Shown here one piece after another: positions 1-6,687 of a DNA stretch of 14,847 nt (positions within the stretch are counted from its first letter, which is position 1; each line of letters opens with the position of its first letter). The position numbers were made by a program, and so were the translations under genes. The stretch comes from Deltaproteobacteria bacterium (GTDB lineage: Bacteria > Desulfobacterota > Dissulfuribacteria > Dissulfuribacterales > UBA3076), in NCBI GenBank assembly GCA_021159445.1, contig JAGGRV010000155.1:1-14847 (forward strand), read 5' to 3'. The notes under the pieces are model-generated. The model did not search any database and was not told where the DNA came from. It was given only the letters and a program-made list of their open reading frames with translations.

Positions 1-105
1 GACGGCAAAAAAGACATTAATTTGTTCAAGTTATTTATTGTACGTTCCTAAGCTGATTTAATAACGTATGAATATCAAAAAGGTACGCAATCTGCATGTT
101 TATTC

Positions 106-135
106 TTGAATAATTTTAGGCGATGGGAATATTGT
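106..135 (+). promoter_or_regulatory. Possible sigma70-type promoter upstream of the secreted protein gene
   Basis: A TTGAAT box (106-111) and a TATTGT box (130-135) are separated by 18 bp, which would start transcription about 30 bases before the first gene. Both boxes are imperfect and the region is AT-rich, so this is only a candidate. Bases 1-105 show nothing else I can support. Confidence 0.28.
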
Positions 136-176
136 GAGCTTTTCTCCAAAGTCGACCGGAGGCACAGTAAGTAACC

Positions 177-644
177 ATGAATGTCCATAAGGTAATTGAG
201 CCAAAAGCTGCTTATTCTTCCTTTTTTTTCTTATTGGCCATTTCATTATTGACCAATGCTAACTCTGTTCATGCTAGGAGTATTGGTTATGACGAAAATA
301 CAGAGATAGTAGTCAGGGGAACCATAAAACAGTGTGCGGCAAGGCCCTATATGAAACTCCAGTGCTTTACTCTTCAGACCAGAACTCGGATTTTAAAGGT
401 CATCGTTGCTCCGCGATGGTTTGTTAGGCGAATTGAGCTTAAACTCAATGATGGGCTAGACGTGGAAGTGGTGGGATCAAAGTTTTTCGGCAGAGATGGA
501 TGCCTTTGCCTATTAGCAAGATCTATAAGATTTCTCTCCTCAGGTAGAAACGTTGTGCTGAGAGACAGGAGCTGCAAGCCTGTCTGGCAGAATTCCTGTC
601 TGAGAGAATCCTCCTGTTTGCGTATTTTTTATCAATCACCGTAG
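177..644 (+). CDS. Secreted OB-fold-like hypothetical protein
   Basis: This is a 155-residue protein with a Sec-type signal peptide: a polar N-terminus, a hydrophobic core at about residues 14-26 and a likely cleavage after VHA (residues 31-33). The mature part has the layout of small exported OB-fold domains found in Desulfobacterota: a GTI strand (49-51), an APRWF segment (78-82), a DVEVVGSKF strand (95-103) and a final LRDRSCKPVW motif (128-137) resembling the family's 'RDxxGxPxW' ending. That assignment rests on remembered pattern only, and the function is unknown. The mature part has seven cysteines (53, 63, 109, 111, 133, 141, 147), suggesting disulfides or metal binding, and about 18 residues extend beyond the usual end. 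GGAGG at 158-162 lies 14 nt before the ATG, slightly far. The cyclo-ligase gene starts 21 bp downstream on the same strand. Confidence 0.7.
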   Translation: MNVHKVIEPKAAYSSFFFLLAISLLTNANSVHARSIGYDENTEIVVRGTIKQCAARPYMKLQCFTLQTRTRILKVIVAPRWFVRRIELKLNDGLDVEVVGSKFFGRDGCLCLLARSIRFLSSGRNVVLRDRSCKPVWQNSCLRESSCLRIFYQSP

Positions 645-665
645 TCGGCCTAATTTTTTCAATAC

Positions 666-1259
666 ATGTCCTTTTCTGATTCTTATTGTCGTAGCCAAAT
701 TCTTTCCAAACGGGACTGTCTTTCTTTTTCAACCCTGAGCTGTCTAAGCAAAAAAATTACTGACAACCTCAGAGGGCTTGAGGAATACCAGACCAGCAGG
801 ATTCCACTTATCTATGTTTCTTTCAGGAGCGAAGTGGATACACATCAACTCATCATAGAGAGACTCAATAGTGGACTTGAAGTGGCTGTCCCAAAGACAG
901 ATGTCACAAACAGGCGGCTCGAAACTTATCTCTTGAGAGATTGGGGAAAAGACCTCAGACCCGGTGCCTACGGAATATTAGAGCCGGATGTAAAGGTGGC
1001 CTCATTAATACAACCATCCCAAATAGACATAGTAGTTGTTCCTGGCAGTGTATTTGACCGCCAATGCGGCCGATATGGTTACGGAGGAGGATACTACGAC
1101 CGTTTTTTATCTATAGAGGCCCCGCAAGCCCTTCGCATAGGACTTGCTTTCAGCCTTCAGGTCCTTCCGGAAATTCCCCTAAAAACCCATGATCAGGGAA
1201 TGGACATTATCGTAACAGAAAGTGAAATACTGCGCTGCAATCGCAAAGCAAATCCCTAA
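666..1259 (+). CDS. ygfA: 5-formyltetrahydrofolate cyclo-ligase
   Basis: This cytosolic enzyme (5,10-methenyltetrahydrofolate synthetase, EC 6.3.3.2) uses ATP to convert 5-formyl-THF to 5,10-methenyl-THF and so returns a dead-end folate to the one-carbon pool. At 197 residues it has the normal family length. The signature is the glycine-rich segment at 126-148, PGSVFDRQCGRYGYGGGYYD followed by RFL, matching the family's PGxxFDxxGxRxGxGGGYYDR nucleotide/folate site. Other family blocks are SEVDT (55-59), GILEP (103-107) and HDQGMDIIVTE (175-185). The N-terminal basic residues K15-R16 fit the family's usual start region. No clear Shine-Dalgarno sequence precedes the ATG, so translation may depend on read-through from the upstream gene, whose stop is 21 bp away. 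It converges on the potassium channel gene across a 177-bp gap that holds a large palindrome. Confidence 0.93.
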   Translation: MSFSDSYCRSQILSKRDCLSFSTLSCLSKKITDNLRGLEEYQTSRIPLIYVSFRSEVDTHQLIIERLNSGLEVAVPKTDVTNRRLETYLLRDWGKDLRPGAYGILEPDVKVASLIQPSQIDIVVVPGSVFDRQCGRYGYGGGYYDRFLSIEAPQALRIGLAFSLQVLPEIPLKTHDQGMDIIVTESEILRCNRKANP

Positions 1260-1322
1260 AAGCAAACCATCAGGTAACCATTCACGGGATTACAACGCCC
1301 GTTTTACCGCAATCCACCGAAC

Positions 1323-1433
1323 TGTAAGCGTTTATAGGGTGCTGCAGATGCGAGGCGGAGGGTATGCAGACGTACTTCCTGTACTTCAAGTGTCCGACAA
1401 CAAAGCAGATGTGGTGCCCTGTGAACGCTTACA
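1323..1433 (+). repeat. Large structured palindromic element (putative RNA fold or REP-like repeat)
   Basis: Bases 1323-1343 pair without a break with 1413-1433, giving a 21-bp outer stem. Five of those pairs are G-U wobbles when read as + strand RNA, and on the - strand they would be A-C mismatches, so the fold belongs to a + strand transcript. Inside, GCAGATG occurs on both sides of the stem (1344-1350 and 1405-1411). A further stem pairs 1360-1365 with 1390-1395, and an apical hairpin pairs 1369-1375 with 1381-1387 around a TTCCT loop. The element lies between the convergent cyclo-ligase and channel genes. There is no T-run, so it is not a classical terminator. The pattern resembles dispersed intergenic elements of Desulfobacterota; its family name and copy number cannot be judged from here. 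Confidence 0.75.
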
Positions 1434-1436
1434 CCA

Positions 1437-2447
1437 TCAGGAAGCAAGCGTGCCCCTGCCCAGTTCCCTCAAGGCATTCAGTCCTTCTCTGCTTCCCAAA
1501 GCAATAACTATATCACCACCTCTGATAATATAGTCAGGGGGCAAAGTTAATGTCATCTCGCCTGAAGATTGCTGGACCGCGAGTACTGTAATACCTAACT
1601 TCTGCCGCAGAGCAGCGTCAACGAGGCTCACACCATCCAGCGAGGATTTGAAACCTATCTCCACCTGCTCAATACTGAGGTCAAAGGCGGATGAATGGAC
1701 TGCCAGGTCCAGAAACTCTGTCACAGTGGGTTGGAGCACGGCAAGAGCCATACGCCTTGCCCCTATCTCATACGGAGAGATGACTCGATTTGCTCCTGCC
1801 TGGATCATCATCTTTTCCGCATTGGCATCATCCGCTCTGGCCACTATTAACAGCCCGGGATTCAGCGATCTGGCTGTAAGAGTGATGTACACGTTATCCG
1901 CGTCAGTACCTAATACGCAAATAATGCCTTTTGCCCGTTTAACACCTGCCTGAATCAGGATCTCGTCACGGGTCGCGTTGCCGCTTACATACAAAAAATT
2001 ATTTGTTTCTATGTTTTTTATAACAGAAGGATCTTTTTCTATTACCACTAAGGGATACTGTCGTTCTTTAAGTACCCTGCATATTGACATTCCAATTCTT
2101 CCATAACCACAGATAATAAAGTGTTGTTTCAGTTCGGAAATGGCCTTTTCCATTTTTCTTTTTCCCAGGAGTCCCTTAAGATGTCCCTCAAAAATTGCCC
2201 CTGCCAGTACCCCAAAGGCATAGAAAAAAAACCCTACACCCATGGTAATCAGCAAGGCGGTAAATATGCGCCCTGCCGGACTTAAGGGGTGGACCTCATT
2301 ATACCCGACAGTAGTCAGTGATATGGTTGTCATGTAAACGGCATCAAGGACACCCCAGCCCTCAATGATCATATAACCAGTGACGCCAAGTATCCAGAGG
2401 CCAAGGAGAAGTAGAGCTACTGTTAGTAGCCTGCGTTTACCATACAT
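1437..2447 (-). CDS. Two-TM potassium channel with RCK (TrkA-N/TrkA-C) domains
   Basis: This 336-residue inner-membrane protein should conduct K+ and be gated by a cytoplasmic nucleotide- or ion-binding domain. TM1 is at about residues 7-29. The pore helix and selectivity filter TTVGYN are at 45-50, and TM2 is at about 61-86. A basic linker (KGLLGKRKMEK) leads to the RCK/TrkA-N Rossmann domain, which opens with the dinucleotide-binding motif GYGRIG (114-119) and has an acidic E136 after strand 2. A TrkA-C-like domain fills about residues 250-330. The layout matches MthK/Kch-type channels. The ATG lies 6 bp after the stop of the isomerase gene upstream, with AAGGAAGG directly abutting it, so the two are probably co-transcribed. 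The physiological ligand cannot be read from the sequence. Confidence 0.92.
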   Translation of the reverse strand: MYGKRRLLTVALLLLGLWILGVTGYMIIEGWGVLDAVYMTTISLTTVGYNEVHPLSPAGRIFTALLITMGVGFFFYAFGVLAGAIFEGHLKGLLGKRKMEKAISELKQHFIICGYGRIGMSICRVLKERQYPLVVIEKDPSVIKNIETNNFLYVSGNATRDEILIQAGVKRAKGIICVLGTDADNVYITLTARSLNPGLLIVARADDANAEKMMIQAGANRVISPYEIGARRMALAVLQPTVTEFLDLAVHSSAFDLSIEQVEIGFKSSLDGVSLVDAALRQKLGITVLAVQQSSGEMTLTLPPDYIIRGGDIVIALGSREGLNALRELGRGTLAS

Positions 2448-2453
2448 CCTTCC

Positions 2454-4139
2454 TTACTTTATACGAACTGATCTTGAAAGGACCTTGCTAAAATTCCTTA
2501 ATCCCAGCCGGTAATCAGAGGGCAGGTGCACATGGATAGCTCTAAACCTGGCATCAGAAAGGGCTTCGAAGTCTCCAACCGCTTGGGCAAACTGGATATG
2601 CCAGAGAGAGACACCGAAATCCGGGATCACCGGATAGTCCTTTGCCCTTTTTCGAGTAAAGATCAAAAAAGCAGCAGAACTGGGGCCACCTTTGTGAATC
2701 TGGCCTGTAGAATGGAGATACCTCGGGCCATAGCCCATGGTCGTAGCGCATCCCTTCTTCTCTCTCACAAAATATCGCATCTCCCCTATTATTGCTTCCA
2801 TCTCCGGATCATAAGGCAAATAAGGGAGAAATGCCAAATAGCCCCAGGTCGGCAGGACATGGAATATGTCTCTCAAGGCCCTTGGAAGGCTCTTCATGGA
2901 CGCGGCCAGCATCTCTGAAGCCCGGAAATGAATTTGACTGTTTGGATCTACCCAGAATTTTATGGGCATCTTGCCTTCAGCGCGATAGACATCGAGGATT
3001 GCTCCGGTCTTTTCTTTTGAACGCCTGACATCCGGTTCATCAAAGGCATTAACGTCAAAAAAATGAGAGGCCAGGGCTGTCGCCATCTCCCATAGGAAAA
3101 ACTGAGCTCCCAGGTCATACAGATCTTCCAGCCATAACTCATAGACAGGAAACTCGGCCTTCCGTAGCTCTGACATAAAACCTTCCAGGGAATTCTCTCC
3201 AGGGGTCCCTTTTATCCTCAGGTAAACAAAAATACGTTCTCCACCATAAAATCCAGGAATCCCGGTGGATTCGCCAATAATGGGAACCAGACCTCTGGTC
3301 TCTTTACCGGTACTCTCTGCCACAAGCTGCTCCAACCAAATGCCAAAGGACTTGATGGGTGAATCAGTAAGGATGGTCAATTTATCCCTGCTTTGAACCC
3401 CGAATTCTCCCAAGAATTCCCCAAGCATACATCCCGGATTTTTATCCAATGGCATATCCGGACCACACTTGCTGACCATCTCCTCGGCCTTTTGAAGAAG
3501 CCGGTCAATATCCACCCCCAGCATGGCCGCAGGGACCAGGCCGAAGTAAGATAGTGCTGAATACCTTCCTCCTATGTCAGAAGGATTAAGAAAAATCTTC
3601 AAAAAGCCGCGGTCATTTCCCAACTTTTCCAAGGAAGTTCCCGTGTCTGTAATCGCCACAAAATGTGAACCAGGATCAGATACCTCATTCTCCATCAATG
3701 GCCAGAAGTAATTAAACAGGGCATTAGGCTCCACTGTAGTACCGGATTTACTGGCCACTAAAAAGAGTGTTGAGTTCCAGCCCCCGCTTCTGGCAACATT
3801 CTCCACCTCATCAGGATCGGTTGTATCAAGGACTTTCAATATGGGAAATCCTTCTTGAGACCCGAATACCTGACTTAAAACCAGAGGGCAGAGGCTAGAC
3901 CCTCCCATGCCAAGAAGCACTATCCGTTTGATGCCTCGCTGTCTCACATCTTGTGCGAAACCTTCTATTTCTCCCTGGGCTTCTCTCATTTTTGGAATAA
4001 CATCCAGCCAGCCAAGACGATTTGTGATCTGCTTTTGAATCTCTGGGTCCTTGGCCCAAAGAGACGGATCTTTTTCCCAAAAACGAGAAATTACAGCTTT
4101 TTTTTCAACATTTGATAGATATGATGGACGATGAAACAC
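2454..4139 (-). CDS. pgi: Glucose-6-phosphate isomerase (long, Tal-Pgi-like type)
   Basis: This enzyme interconverts glucose-6-phosphate and fructose-6-phosphate (EC 5.3.1.9) in the cytosol. Counting from the GTG at 4139 it has 561 residues. The sugar-phosphate-isomerase (SIS) fold shows in GMGGSS (about 77-82), the phosphate-binding SKSGTT (130-135), GGRYSALS (190-197) and the EQLVAESTGK helix (270-279). The region around FDVNAFDEPDVR and the long C-terminal part resemble the isomerase half of bifunctional transaldolase/phosphoglucose isomerase proteins rather than E. coli Pgi; that is inferred from remembered family sequences. Start choice: GGGAGG at 4152-4147 sits 7 bases before the GTG at 4139. 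In-frame alternatives are ATG at 4154 and TTG at 4172, but both lack a ribosome-binding site and the TTG lies inside the terminal inverted repeat of the adjacent palindrome. The K+ channel gene follows after 6 bp. Confidence 0.88.
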   Translation of the reverse strand: MFHRPSYLSNVEKKAVISRFWEKDPSLWAKDPEIQKQITNRLGWLDVIPKMREAQGEIEGFAQDVRQRGIKRIVLLGMGGSSLCPLVLSQVFGSQEGFPILKVLDTTDPDEVENVARSGGWNSTLFLVASKSGTTVEPNALFNYFWPLMENEVSDPGSHFVAITDTGTSLEKLGNDRGFLKIFLNPSDIGGRYSALSYFGLVPAAMLGVDIDRLLQKAEEMVSKCGPDMPLDKNPGCMLGEFLGEFGVQSRDKLTILTDSPIKSFGIWLEQLVAESTGKETRGLVPIIGESTGIPGFYGGERIFVYLRIKGTPGENSLEGFMSELRKAEFPVYELWLEDLYDLGAQFFLWEMATALASHFFDVNAFDEPDVRRSKEKTGAILDVYRAEGKMPIKFWVDPNSQIHFRASEMLAASMKSLPRALRDIFHVLPTWGYLAFLPYLPYDPEMEAIIGEMRYFVREKKGCATTMGYGPRYLHSTGQIHKGGPSSAAFLIFTRKRAKDYPVIPDFGVSLWHIQFAQAVGDFEALSDARFRAIHVHLPSDYRLGLRNFSKVLSRSVRIK

Positions 4140-4146
4140 CCGCAAT

Positions 4147-4152
4147 CCTCCC
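4147..4152 (-). promoter_or_regulatory. Ribosome-binding site selecting the GTG start of pgi
   Basis: GGGAGG on the - strand lies 7 nt upstream of GTG at 4139-4137. The upstream in-frame ATG (4154) and TTG (4172) have no comparable site, which favours the shorter protein. Confidence 0.5.
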
Positions 4153-4156
4153 ATTT

Positions 4157-4338
4157 TAGGAATTGTCCGCAAATAATTTGAACATCTTGCGCCCGTCTTT
4201 GAGCCAACTTTGGCCGATCCTCAATCACAAAATCCTCAACATAACACTGCTATGCCTGCGGTTTTGCTCAATCGGATCGGCCAAATTTAACCCAAATCCA
4301 AGCACAATATTGTCCAACTTATTTGCGGACAACTCCTT
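4157..4338. repeat. MITE-like palindromic element with perfect 14-bp terminal inverted repeats
   Basis: TTGTCCGCAAATAA at 4163-4176 recurs as its exact reverse complement at 4319-4332, and weaker similarity extends several bases beyond both ends. A second, nested 12-bp perfect inverted pair (4209-4220 with 4274-4285, core TTGGCCGATCC) lies inside. The central part has A-rich and T-rich arms that can also pair. No transposase is encoded, and the only + strand reading frame in it is a by-product. It fills most of the gap between the divergent isomerase and zinc-ribbon genes, so the isomerase promoter must lie in it or cross it. It looks like a dispersed non-autonomous palindrome; mobility is inference. 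Confidence 0.75.
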
Positions 4339-4452
4339 AGCATTTTTTAGCCAGATAACTGATTGTAGAACTCTAAGTCATATACCCCGGCACTGCAAAT
4401 AATTTATGCAGCAAAGGCTCACGAAATAGTAGATTTTTCTCTTGTGAGACTT

Positions 4453-4458
4453 TATAAT
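4453..4458 (+). promoter_or_regulatory. Candidate -10 box (TATAAT) upstream of the zinc-ribbon gene
   Basis: A perfect TATAAT lies 46 bp before the ATG of the zinc-ribbon gene, within an AT-rich stretch. No convincing -35 box is found 16-18 bp upstream. Bases 4339-4452 otherwise show only short imperfect palindromes. Confidence 0.3.
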
Positions 4459-4503
4459 ATATTGTTATGAAAATGTTATCAAAATAGGAGTGAGATATCA
4501 AAT

Positions 4504-4803
4504 ATGACCGTAATAATTTCCAAAGGCAAGGACCCTCAAAAGGCTAAGCCCTGTTTTATCCATACCCAAGTAAACCCACATCTGGATCGCCGTATCATTT
4601 GTCCACATTGCGGAAACGAATGGAACTTTTACCAAATAGCAGAGGAAGTTAAGCTCACTACGCGGTATGTCCAAAACGCCGACGGAAGCTTTACTCCCCT
4701 TAGCGATGATTCCAGAATCCTGGGAGAAGTAAAACTTTACTGCGGGGAGTGCCAGGCGGATCTAAGCAAATTCCATAACAGGTTCCTGGAGATGCTTTTT
4801 TGA
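4504..4803 (+). CDS. Small zinc-ribbon protein, partner of the downstream ATP-grasp enzyme
   Basis: This is a 99-residue soluble protein with two CxxC knuckles, CPHC at 33-36 and CGEC at 80-83, the normal arrangement for one zinc ribbon with a 43-residue spacer. Between them is a mixed helical and strand segment, and the second knuckle follows a GEVKLYC strand. The C-terminus is helical and ends FLEMLF. There is no signal peptide or membrane segment. I do not recognise the family. AGGAG at 4486-4490 is 13 nt before the ATG. The TGA stop overlaps the TTG start of the ATP-grasp gene (TTGA), which strongly implies translational coupling and joint function. The pairing of a small zinc-ribbon protein with a RimK-like ligase recalls LysW/LysX, but the acidic EDWGE-type tail of LysW is absent. 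Confidence 0.8.
   Translation: MTVIISKGKDPQKAKPCFIHTQVNPHLDRRIICPHCGNEWNFYQIAEEVKLTTRYVQNADGSFTPLSDDSRILGEVKLYCGECQADLSKFHNRFLEMLF
4788..4791 (+). promoter_or_regulatory. Ribosome-binding site for the TTG start of the ATP-grasp gene
   Basis: GGAG inside the end of the zinc-ribbon gene lies 8 nt before the TTG at 4800. This supports that non-ATG start and the overlapping TTGA junction. Confidence 0.5.
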
Positions 4804-5579
4804 ATCCTAGTCGCTCTCCACTTATCCTCACAGACAACCGCTCTTTTAGAACACATCTTTCAGAACTGGGTCCTGGAGACACAGTGGTCGGACTACTGAA
4901 CATCAAGCCCACAGAACAAGTCCTGTTCCTGGACCTGGTAGAGCGCGGTATCCGGCTATTTCCTCCGGCACTAGCCCAGCAACTTAGCAGGTCAAAGTGC
5001 CTACAGGCCATGGTCTATAAAGAGTGGATGGTACCCCATACCTTTGTGGCCAGGGACCGCCACGACATGATCAAACAAACAAATACCTATGGGCGGGAAA
5101 AAATCGGACCAGTGATCACAAAACAGAATCGTTTTAATTGCGGCCTTGGTATACACCTGTGGTCGTCAATTGAAGACGCTTATAATCAGGTATGTTTTGG
5201 CTCTCTTGACTATCCCTTTGTTGTACAACCTTTTGTAGAGACGGCGATCGACGTGAGGATCGTAATAATAGGAGATTATTCTGAGGCCTATTGGCGGAGC
5301 AACCCCCACTCATTTCGCAACAACATGTTCTGCGGCGGAAATAGCGGTGAGCACAAGCTTTTATCTGATCAATGGGACCTCTGCAGGAAGGTAATGGAAC
5401 GGGGAAAATTTCCCAATGCCCATATAGACCTCATGGTTACCGCGGACGGGACCACTTATCTTGGTGAAATAAACCTTAGAGGAGGCCTAAAAGGAGCCAA
5501 AATCTCCGGGCCGGAATATCAAGAGCGAATAAAGGCCATGGAGGATGCCTTCGTTAAGTCCATATCTCGCACATGGTAA
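4800..5579 (+). CDS. RimK-like ATP-grasp ligase
   Basis: This 259-residue protein has the ATP-grasp fold, whose members form amide or peptide bonds through an acyl-phosphate. The ATP-binding lysine strand is VITKQN (105-110), followed by a glycine-bearing loop at 114-117. The DVRIVIIGD strand (151-159) with R153, then FRNNMFCGG (172-180), matches the RimK/glutathione-synthetase pattern 'DxRxxVVG...FRxNxxxGG'. The metal/catalytic segment is HIDLMV (208-213) and LGEINLRGG (221-229), with E223 and N225 as expected Mg2+ ligands. The first ~60 residues form the pre-ATP-grasp domain. The amine and carboxylate substrates cannot be deduced. The gene starts with TTG overlapping the stop of the zinc-ribbon gene, so that protein is the best candidate partner or carrier. 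It converges on aroB' across 115 bp with no strong terminator. Confidence 0.85.
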   Translation: MNPSRSPLILTDNRSFRTHLSELGPGDTVVGLLNIKPTEQVLFLDLVERGIRLFPPALAQQLSRSKCLQAMVYKEWMVPHTFVARDRHDMIKQTNTYGREKIGPVITKQNRFNCGLGIHLWSSIEDAYNQVCFGSLDYPFVVQPFVETAIDVRIVIIGDYSEAYWRSNPHSFRNNMFCGGNSGEHKLLSDQWDLCRKVMERGKFPNAHIDLMVTADGTTYLGEINLRGGLKGAKISGPEYQERIKAMEDAFVKSISRTW

Positions 5580-5694
5580 GGAACGTACACTCCCGTTCCT
5601 AATCACATAAAAGGCCCCATTTTTTCCGGAAAAGGCTGTCAGCCACTACAGCATGAAGATGCGGTTGGAACCTGGCATAATCTCCAATGGATTA

Positions 5695-6687
5695 TCACTT
5701 TTCCACTATTGTCTCGTCGATCTTCATGCCAAAATGTCTTCCAGCCTTTTCGACAGCCACAAGCACATCATCTCCCTTTTTCAGGCTGACTATCGAAATT
5801 GGTGATCCATCGGGTTTTGTGAGGCGAATGGTCTCCGCATTTTGGAGAATAGTCGATATCACAGTCCCATCGACTTCCGCTTCAACCAGCATAAGGGGCC
5901 GCTTTTCTATTTTCAACCTTCCAACAACGGCCTTTGTAGCCTTTCCTTTAAAGTCGACTATAAGGACATCATTTCCAGCCTTGAGATCAGACAGATATTT
6001 TGTCTTGCCGTCGCTCACCCGGATGTATGCATGCACAGGACCGGCGTTTACACGAAAGGGACGGGGAGCGACATATGGGTTTTCGATGCTTTCGGAATGT
6101 ACTAAGAACAGGGCCGCACTGGAGTTCCCAATGAGCATACCTTCTCCCACATGCATTGACGTACAGGTGTCAACGCAGACCCTGTCCCCCATATCAAGGG
6201 ACCGAGCGCCCAAGATCTTTGCCGTAACCAGGGGAATTCTCTCTCCTGAACTCTTGACTTCGAGGATAATCTTCTTTAGTTCATTTATATCATTTGTCGT
6301 AACCAAGATACCATCCACGCCTTTTTCGAGTATGGAAAGAAAGTCCTTTGCCTCGGCCAAAGTTTTTGCCTCTGCGTATAGATTGCCTGTCTGCGCGATA
6401 AGGTTTTCCAGCGGTATAATCGTCCAATCAGTTGTCTTCACAATAACTTTTTTGGTCTTTGTGAGTTTTACGATCTCTTTTTCATCTTTGCCGCTCTTGA
6501 TCTCATATTCGACTATATCCCTGTCATATTTCAGGTCTCCATCTTTGGAGATAGTGCGGATAATACCAAGTTCTTTTACCTTAGCCGTATATTTTTCTGG
6601 CACCATAACCGCATCCGCTCCGCTTTCCAGAGCAGTTGTAACAAGCTTTTTGTCCCATGGTACAGCTTTTACCCAGACCTCTTTCAT
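5695..6687 (-). CDS. aroB': 3-dehydroquinate synthase II
   Basis: In the archaeal-type shikimate entry this enzyme oxidatively deaminates and cyclises the ADH intermediate to 3-dehydroquinate with NAD+ (EC 1.4.1.24), and is unrelated to classical AroB. At 330 residues it has full family length. The hallmark run spans about 167-224, beginning GDRVCVDTCTSMHVGEGMLI and continuing through SSAALFLVHSE, ENPYVAPRPFRVNAGPVHAY and IRV. The N-terminal half (KAVPWDKKLVTTALESGADA) is the family's TIM-barrel-like part. The ATG overlaps the aroA' stop by one base (TAATG), with a GAGGAGAAGG ribosome-binding site inside aroA', so the two are translationally coupled. Confidence 0.95.
   Translation of the reverse strand: MKEVWVKAVPWDKKLVTTALESGADAVMVPEKYTAKVKELGIIRTISKDGDLKYDRDIVEYEIKSGKDEKEIVKLTKTKKVIVKTTDWTIIPLENLIAQTGNLYAEAKTLAEAKDFLSILEKGVDGILVTTNDINELKKIILEVKSSGERIPLVTAKILGARSLDMGDRVCVDTCTSMHVGEGMLIGNSSAALFLVHSESIENPYVAPRPFRVNAGPVHAYIRVSDGKTKYLSDLKAGNDVLIVDFKGKATKAVVGRLKIEKRPLMLVEAEVDGTVISTILQNAETIRLTKPDGSPISIVSLKKGDDVLVAVEKAGRHFGMKIDETIVEK

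Noticed and set aside
4163..4402. 79-codon + strand frame within the pgi/zinc-ribbon gap
   Set aside because: Most of it is the palindromic element, and the translation has no protein-like features.
5580..5644. Terminators in the ATP-grasp/aroB' convergent gap
   Set aside because: GGAACG/CGTTCC (5580-5599) lacks a T-run and the GGCT/AGCC hairpin (5634-5644) has only four pairs, so neither is convincing.
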